DNA from: Antedon mediterranea
Taxonomy: Eukaryota; Echinodermata; Crinoidea; Comatulida; Antedonidae
Assembly: GCF_964355755.1 (NCBI RefSeq)
Contig: NC_092674.1
Coordinates: forward strand, 22,716,001 to 22,780,000
Reading direction: 5' to 3'
Length of the DNA: 64,000 nucleotides
Under the pieces are notes generated by a model. That model was not told the origin of the DNA. It was given only the letters and a program-made list of their open reading frames with translations, and searched no databases. The stretch's first letter is position 1. Each line of letters begins with the position of its first letter. Positions 52,801-61,800 of this stretch are shown piece by piece. The translations under genes were made by a program, and so were the position numbers.

Positions 52801-55800
52801 AACAATTCGCTTTGTCGTATAATAAAAGTAACATCGGTTCAAGATCACAAAAGATCTTTACGTTTATAGCCATGTCTGAATGGTTTCATATCGTTTTGCT
52901 ACATCACTCGATTCCTGTACGGTTTAATGTGTGTAGCCATGCATTATAACTGTTTCTCTTCTATTCCAAATATCTTGGCTACATCGTTAGCCATGGCATT
53001 AGTTCTAACTATTATATTATTCTATAATAATTAGTAATGTACAATAAAAACAACAACGATTTAAGATCACACAGACCATCTTTACCATCGTAGCTTTTCT
53101 AAAAATAACTGTTTTTACTTATATCTAAATGGTTTGGTCATATCTTGAACGATACATCAGTACTAATTATTGTATTCTACAATTATCAATAATGTACAAT
53201 AAAAAAATGGTTTAAGATCACACAGATTATAGTATTTTTCTAAAAATAACTACTTCTATCTCAAATCGTTTGGCTACATCGTGAGCGATGCATCACCACT
53301 GATTTCTCTATTCTACATGAACAATTAGCAATAAAGTATAATAAAAACAACAGCGGTTCCTTATTGCCTAATAAAATACAGCAGTGTCTTAGTTTTCTAA
53401 CTTGTTTTACTTAAACATTTCAATTTCCTCATCTGTCCTTATTTATGTGACATTTACGATAATATCAAAGTACTAATTGTTCTATTGTACATTCGAAATT
53501 GATAACAATTTACATTCAAAACAACTGCTGTAAATAATGTTTGCCTAATTAGAAAGTGTTCATTGAATGAAAATACTGAATATCCGAAATATTTTTCCTT
53601 TTCTGTACAAATTACGAGCATTACAATTGTGTTTTCATTTCTTTCCCCCATTAGCATTCTTATTTCGTATTTAGCGACGATTGCCCGCAGTCACTGTACA
53701 TTATGATATATAATTGTCATTATTGTTATTACTGGTAGATTAATAATATCTCTGTGCTACTACTGAAGTGAATGTTTAATCAGCATTATACCTCCCTAAT
53801 GAAAATATTTTTCTTTTAGATGGTGTACAACGAGAAATAGCAAGATATTATGGATACAACGATTCGATTGTTTGGGATTATACATTCGATGAAATATGGG
53901 GTACGTTCTGCTACTCTATGTTTTTTCGAAATATATTATTGCTGCTTAGCAGCTTTTCATATTATGCTCAGCAATTTGACCTCATTCATTGCTTGAACCG
54001 AAAGTTCATTGTTTGTCTACAAAACATTGTCCTAAGATGACCTACACAAAGTTTATGGTTTTCGCTCTCGGGTGAAATCAATTATTACAGGCGACGAATG
54101 TACACTGCATAACCTATTGGGCGAACAATTTGTGGCCTATAGTCGATACTGACGCTATTCATGTCGTCGAACCTTCTAAATGTGTATTTATATCAATGTA
54201 AACGAGAACAGACGTGTTTTGAAATTCTCAGCCACGTTTCAGGTCACAAAGAGGTCACCGATGCGTTTATATACATTGGTTAAATGTCAAAACATAGTTA
54301 ATGAAGCAATTATTGTGGTGGCAAAATATAAGTAGATTTTGATAAAGAACTAATTTACATTTCTGTGATAGTACATCGAATGTCTTCTGAATGCCCCAAG
54401 AGGACGGCTAAAGCAAGCATCTATTTATTAGCAGCTTATTAGCTATATTATAACTAATGTGTGACTCTAATACATCCAACTCTTACAATTATCATTATGT
54501 TAATAGAAAATAGAAATTCATGCTAAAAAACTTACTTATTAAGGCCTAAATTGATATTCTTTGAAATTAATTCTAATGAAATCCCAAAAAATCACACATC
54601 ACTATTAGTGTTTTAAAGAATTACACTTTAAAATGTAAAGTATTATTCTGGTCTTTTAACAATTATTATTCATTTATTTACAGAAAATGGAATTCCGGCA
54701 GATTCGGATCAGACGATTCGATTGACACAAAATATGATGATTTCAGAAAAATTGTTCGTTTTGTACGCTGTTATGTCGGCGTTTGGAGTTATGGCAGCTA
54801 TTGCATTTCTTCTGTTCAATATTGTCTATAGAAATGAACGGTATGTTACGTTTCACAATGTTCATTTACACTGAAATAAAGACCACACTCTCTCTCTCTC
54901 TCGCCCTCAGGACCACTCTCACTCCAAGCCACTCCTTAAATACAACCCTTAATCAAGATCACACTCTCTACACCCTCACTCTAAGCCACGCTCCCTAAAA
55001 AACCACCTCCCCCTAGGCAACACTCCTTAAATACCATCCTCAATGAAGATCACACTCCCTAAAGACCACCCTCCTTCCAGACAACACTCTCTAAAGACCA
55101 CCATTCTCCACAAAACACACTCCATAAAGACCATCCTTTCTTTGGACCACACTCTATAAAGACCACTCTTACTCCAGATCACACTCCATAAAAACTATCA
55201 CCACACCACACTCCAATTGAGTATTTCATTCAAAGAGAGAGCAATTTTTTTTTTTTTTTTGGACCAGGTTAAACCAACTTAGTTTTAGTTTGACTTGCAT
55301 TACGGTTTGTTGGTAAACGTTAAATGAATGCTATCATTCTAGCTTACTTGATAATTTAACAATCCTCCTAAGGGTTAGTGCGCCTCTTGGCCAATATTTA
55401 TAATTGCAAACTTTGTGAATCCTATATCTCTATACCTGTTTCTTTATATCACGTAAATCAAAAAGTTACAATTATTAGAAACTGATCAATCGGTCTTTTA
55501 TTGTTAATTGTAGCTCACTCTCCGACTCTGTGTGGGTTGTATACATACAATACACGTCTTTTATGATTAAAGAATTGTATAATTTATATCATTACATTTT
55601 TTGCTTAAATTACTGTCGTAATACAATTTATCGCCATATAGTAAAAATTTAAAAAGTATAATAGCATAACGCATTGTTGTTGCTATGGTTTTAGAGCATT
55701 TCCTAGATTAAAATGTATATTTTATTAATGTATGAAATGTCTTAAATTATAGTATTGTTATCGACATTCACGTAAAATTAATAATATCTGTTAATGCCTT

Positions 55801-58800
55801 TTAGGCGTAACTATGCTATTATATTTTAGTAACTCGCCACACGTTTTTTATTCATTTATTTAAAATAAAATAATGAAAATTATTCAGTTATGATTATATG
55901 ATGCTCCGTGATGCGTATAGATGATGATGATGATAACCCAGTAAATTCTGCTCAAAATCATAATAGGAATACTGTTTGGTTCGACTAAAGTGCCGTTTCT
56001 GTTTAGGAACATGGAACTGATAGTGTCGCAACCAAACATAAAACTTTTGACCAAAGGAGCGCAGCATCCTGTTGTTAGATTGGCTTGGTTATTCTGTTAC
56101 CTCACACTTTCCTGGCGTCACAAAGCCGCTGTGTCATGGCCCTTCGTCGTCGCAAATTTAAAACATCTCCTATAGTAACCTTCAGGGCCCAACGAAGTGT
56201 CCACTAAATTGGGTGTTCCTGTTTGTTTCACAGGAATGTGTCCCTTTTAGATTTCTTTTGTGCACATTTATCTATTTTTCGTCGATCGTTTTCATCCTAG
56301 TGTAAATGGGCCTTAAGACGTATATGTCACTTGACGAGTGAGTGTTATTATCACATTTTGCGTAACTACATCTATGAATAATTAAATTTACTAGTTGATT
56401 TAACTTGACTTTTTATTTCTTTTTAGATTAATCAAGATGTCAAGTCCTAATATGAATAATGTTATTATTTTCGGCTGTATACTTTGTTACATTACTACGG
56501 TCCTCTACGGATTAGATAGTCTGAACCTCGGTGACTACAGATTAAGAGTTATGTGCCAAGTACGTAACTTTTTTAACAATATACTTACAGTACATATATA
56601 TCTTTAATGTTCAAATGTTTAACAAAAGTCAAAATAGAAAGCTTTCGCATTTGATAATACTAATATTGATATGTTTGTTAATATTTTTTCTAAATCTCTA
56701 CGACTCTACGTCGTCTCCGATGTTTGACGAATATAAATTGAACCCATTTTCCCATACACCTCTCTGTCAAAGAAAATAAAAGGATCATGTCAACATTATT
56801 GACAAATAATGGCATTTGAAAAAAAACTATTCTGAAGAAAGATTTCCTTATCCTCTAAATCTCTTATCCTCTAAATCTCTTATCCTCTAAATCTCATATC
56901 TTCTAAAATCTCTTATCCATCATTTAATTGTTTATACTCAACGTCACCCTGGCAATCTCTACCCTGAATATACTGTTCGAATGCGCATGACCAAGATCAA
57001 TGATAAATCCCATCCAACTACTTAGAAAACACACAAAGGATGCTGCAAACCACGTGTTGAATTAGATGCATTACGTGATAACAAAGCTATTCAGTTGTGG
57101 TTGTCTTTTGAGTTTTTTTGTAATTAATTATACTTACTTTATAAATGTTTTAGTTTAAAGTGCATGTATAATTATTCTTATTATTCTTATATGTATTTAT
57201 TTATTTAAATTTTGTAAGTGCGCTAAGTTCATACATAATTATGATAAATGCATTTAATTGATGTTAACGAATTCTGACCAAACACACACAGGAATGTGTA
57301 ATGCATACAAAACATATTGTAATTTCACCTCGTCACTGAAGGCTAAATAGCTAATGAAAATAGGAATTCTTATAGTACCTGAATAAACTATATACCATTT
57401 AATTTAAATTGAATGTATGAAATGCCATCTGAATAACCGTGGATGACCTAATCCAAGTAAATTCTGGCGTTAGTGAGACGAATTTAGAAGCTTAGGTAGC
57501 TATGACCTCTCGTGTCTGTTTCTAAATTACCGTAACTGAATCGCTAAGCTCATGTCACCTGTCATTCGACATTAGTTAATTTAGCTGAAAGCTTTGGAAA
57601 TTGATGAACTTAATGTCACACAGGATAAAAGTGATTTTTACAGGAAAATAATTAGCTTAGACTGATATGTGTATGTTTTAATAATTGAAATCGTTAATAT
57701 AAGCTTGATTTTAATGTATTATTTTAGAATGTTTGTTTCTATCCCATAATGATGTGTCAAATAAATCTATACATTATATATTTTCAATTTTTTAAGGTCC
57801 AAAAGTGGTGCTTTGCCTTCGGCTTCACATTATCTTTTGGAGCTATGTTTTCCAAAACATGGCGAGTGTACAGTATCTTCACCAACAAGAAGCTACAGAA
57901 ACGAGTATGTACTGTCTTTTATAAAGTAATTTTATGTATACAGACAGAACTCCAGCTTGTATTTCTATTCCAGTAGCTGCTTCTTGCTAGTCTTACTACT
58001 CATGCTACTGCTTTTTGCTAGTCTTACTACTCATGCTGCTGCTTCTTGCTAGTCTTACTACTCAAGCTGCTGCTTCTTGCTAGTCTTACTACTCAAGCTA
58101 CTGCTTCTTGCTAGTCTTACTACTCAAGCTGCTGCTTCTTGCTAGTCTTAATACTCAAGCTGCTGCTTCTTGCTAGTCTTAATACTCAAGCTGCTGCTTC
58201 TTGCTAGTCTTACTACTCAGGCTACTGCTTCTTGCTAGTCTTACTACTCAAGCTACTGCTTCTTGCTAGTCTTACTACTCAAGCTACTGCTTCTTGCTAG
58301 TCTTACTACTCAAGCTGCTGCTTCTTGCTAGTCTTAATACTCAAGTTGCTGCTTCTTGCTAGTCTTACTACTCAAGCTACTGCTTCTTGCTAGTCTTAAT
58401 ACTCAAGCTGCTGCTTCTTGCTAGTCTTAATACTCAAGCTACTGCTTCTTGCTAGTCTTACTACTCAGGCTACTGCTTCTTGCTAGTCTTAATACTCAAG
58501 CTGCTGCTTCTTGCTAGTCTTAATACTCAAGCTGCTGCTTCTTGCTAGTCTTACTACTCAGGCTACTGCTTCTTGCTAGTCTTACTACTCAAGCTACTGC
58601 TTCTTGCTAGTCTTACTACTCAAGCTACTGCTTCTTGCTAGTCTTACTACTCAAGCTGCTGCTTCTTGCTAGTCTTAATACTCAAGTTGCTGCTTCTTGC
58701 TAGTCTTACTACTCAAGCTGCTGCTTCTTGCTAGTCTTACTACTCAAGCTACTGCTTCTTGCTAGTCTTAATACTCAAGCTGCTGCTTCTTGCTAGTCTT

Positions 58801-61800
58801 ACTACTCAAGCTACTGCTTCTTGCTAGTCTTACTACTCAAGCTGCTGCTTCTTGCTAGTCTTACTACTCAAGCTACTGCTTCTTGCTAGTCTTACTACTC
58901 AAGCTGCTGTTTCTTGCTAGTCTTACTACTCAAGCTGCTGCTTCTTGCTAGTCTTACTATTCAAGCTGCTGCTTCTTGCTAGTCTTACTACTCAGGCTAC
59001 TGCTTCTTGCTAGTCTTACTACTCAAGCTACTGCTTCTTGCTAGTCTTACTACTCAAGCTGCTGCTTCTTGCTAGTCTTACTACTCAAGCTGCTGCTTCT
59101 TGCTAGTCTTACTACTCAAGCTGCTGCTTCTTGCTAGTCTTACTACTCAAGCTACTGCTTCTTGCTAGTCTTACTACTCAAGCTGCTGCTTCTTGCTAGT
59201 CTTACTACTCAAGCTGCTGCTTCTTGCTAGTCTTACTACTCAAGCTGCAGCTTCTTGCTAGTCTTACTACTCAAGCTACTGCTTCTTGCTAGTCTTACTA
59301 CTCAAGATCCTGCTTCTTGCTAGTCTTACTACTCAAGCTGCTGCTTCTTGCTAGTCTTACTACTCAAGCTACTGCTTCTTGCTAGTCTTAATACTCAAGC
59401 TACTGCTTCTTGCTAGTCTTACTACTCAAGCTGCTGCTTCTTGCTAGTCTTAATACTCAAGCTGCTGCTTCTTGCTAGTCTTACTACTCAAGCTGCTGCT
59501 TCTTGCTAGTCTTAATACTCAAGCTGCTGTTTCTTCTTCAAAGTTTTACCAATCTAACTGTTGGTGCTTGGTGACTTTAATACGGATCAGCTATTTTTAT
59601 ATGCTTTTTTTACTACTCCAGCTTGTGGTTATCTTACAAATATAGCTGTTGCCTCTTGTAGTCCTAATTCTCCAGCTGCTGATAGTTTTACCGACCCAGC
59701 TGTTGGTACTCTTTGCTGGCCTTACTAATCTAGTTTTACTTCTTGCTACTTTTACTAATGTAGCTGTTGGTACCACTTCTTGCTGACCATACTACGGTCC
59801 AGCTATTTGTACTTCTTCGTAGTCATACTGCTCCAGCTGCTACTTCTGCCTAATCTTGCTACTTTATCCTAAAATCACTTCGTGTTGATACTGCTGTAAC
59901 TCCTTTTTCTTTTGCTACTACATTTCTACTAATAATATCATTTGATGGCTCTGCTAATTATGTTGATACCGTATACAAAGCTATACTATTATCTTTTCAG
60001 GTCATCAAAGACCCACGTCTTCTAGCAATGGTCGGAGTTCTTCTGTTAATTGATTTGGGAATACTTTTGACATGGCAACTGACAGATCCATTAGAAATTA
60101 CGATAAAATCGTTAAGAAACAAAGTAAGAATAGATATGAAATATTGTTACTGTTTGAACATTTTTTTAAAGTTCGTTTAACAATGCAAACTTCGCCATAA
60201 TAATGTGAGGTCGGAAACTACTGTAGAGGGCGTACTGGTAAATGAAGTGGAAGGAATATTATAATTATAACTGTACGATTTATTACGTAATGCACAAATA
60301 TTTGTTTGGATTTTCACTTTCATTTATTTTTTTTTTTAAGAACATAACACGTGAACTTGTTGAATTCAAACATAACAAACTTTAAGTTCCAACAAAGCGG
60401 AAAAAACAAAAAGCAAATAAAAATGTCTTTTGTAGTCACACGTATCTAACTTACTAATGCTCTCAATCTCTAAAAATGAATTCTGTCTTAATACAATTAT
60501 TTAATACAACATAAAGAATTTAAATATGCCAGTAATGCCGTATTAAAACACCACTTAGCGGCAAAAACAAAATGTAAAATGCCAACACCGGTAAACTATG
60601 ATTGACATCTATACACTAAGAATGACATAATAGTTTTGGTTTTTTTAGACTGAAGAAGGAAAGCCAGTGACAATTATCAATATTGAGCAACATTTGTGTC
60701 AGTCAACATATCAACAATATTTTACGGGTGCCCTATATATCTACAAAGGGTTACTGCTCATATTTGGCGCGTTTATAACGTGGCAGACGAGGTAAGTTGT
60801 CTAGTTCTGTGGTACTGCTTTCAAATTAATTTTGTTGCCATGCAGTTAGGAAAGCTTGTTTTAAGATGTTGATGTAGATTTAGTATGTGTGTATATTTGT
60901 TGTAAACTGGTTGTCAATTGTCTGGGATCTTTAGAAACGCCTTAAGTCGAATTAAAACGTGGCTTAACTATAATCAATCACACACGTTAAATTTTCTGTC
61001 GTAAATATATTTCACATAATGTAAACATGTTTTATATACGAATGAATATAATTCATTTGTTTAAAGTAACAGTAAGTACTGTAAAGTAATAAAATAACGT
61101 TGTGCATAGTAGTGTGATAATTTTTATTTCTTAAATATTGATTTTATTTTAAGCTCAATAGACATGAGTGTACATACAGAACATTTACTATTGGTTATAT
61201 GTCTATCACAAACGTGTTTTACATTGAAATTCACTTTAAGTACTTCAAATGTAGTTACATCGTTCATTGATCCTCGGTAGAAAACGTGCAGTATACATTA
61301 GTATTAACTAGACACCAATTTATGTCATGTTTGATTATTTTCTATACATGTGTCAGTACAGTTCATAATATGTTTAGTCGTTGTTATATAGACAGAGCAA
61401 AACCTTCGTAGATACGTCAGAACTATGTAGGTCATGGCATAAAGATTTCATGTACCAATTCTCCAGAATCCATATTTGACGATGAAGTATTGAAACGTGT
61501 TATGTGAAATAATTGTTATATTTTATAATGTATTCATCAATACATTATGCTTTGGAGACATTCATTAATCTAATGTACGCATGCGCAATGCAGATTATTA
61601 CCAATGTGTTAAAAACAGCATGTTTACTTGTAATGATGTATATTATAATGTTCTTCTCGCTATAATAATATTTAGATATGTATGCAATTGTTTCTACATA
61701 GTATGTAACCCCTTTTAAAATAATATTACAATACTGAAGTTATACTGCAGATTAGCCAAATTTAAAACCATATTATTTTAGGTAGTTATACGTATCGCTA

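Noticed and set aside
57970-59535. Possible repeat-containing secreted protein gene
   Set aside because: It lies between two in-phase receptor exons, the 31-bp period shifts frame every unit, and no long ORF spans it.
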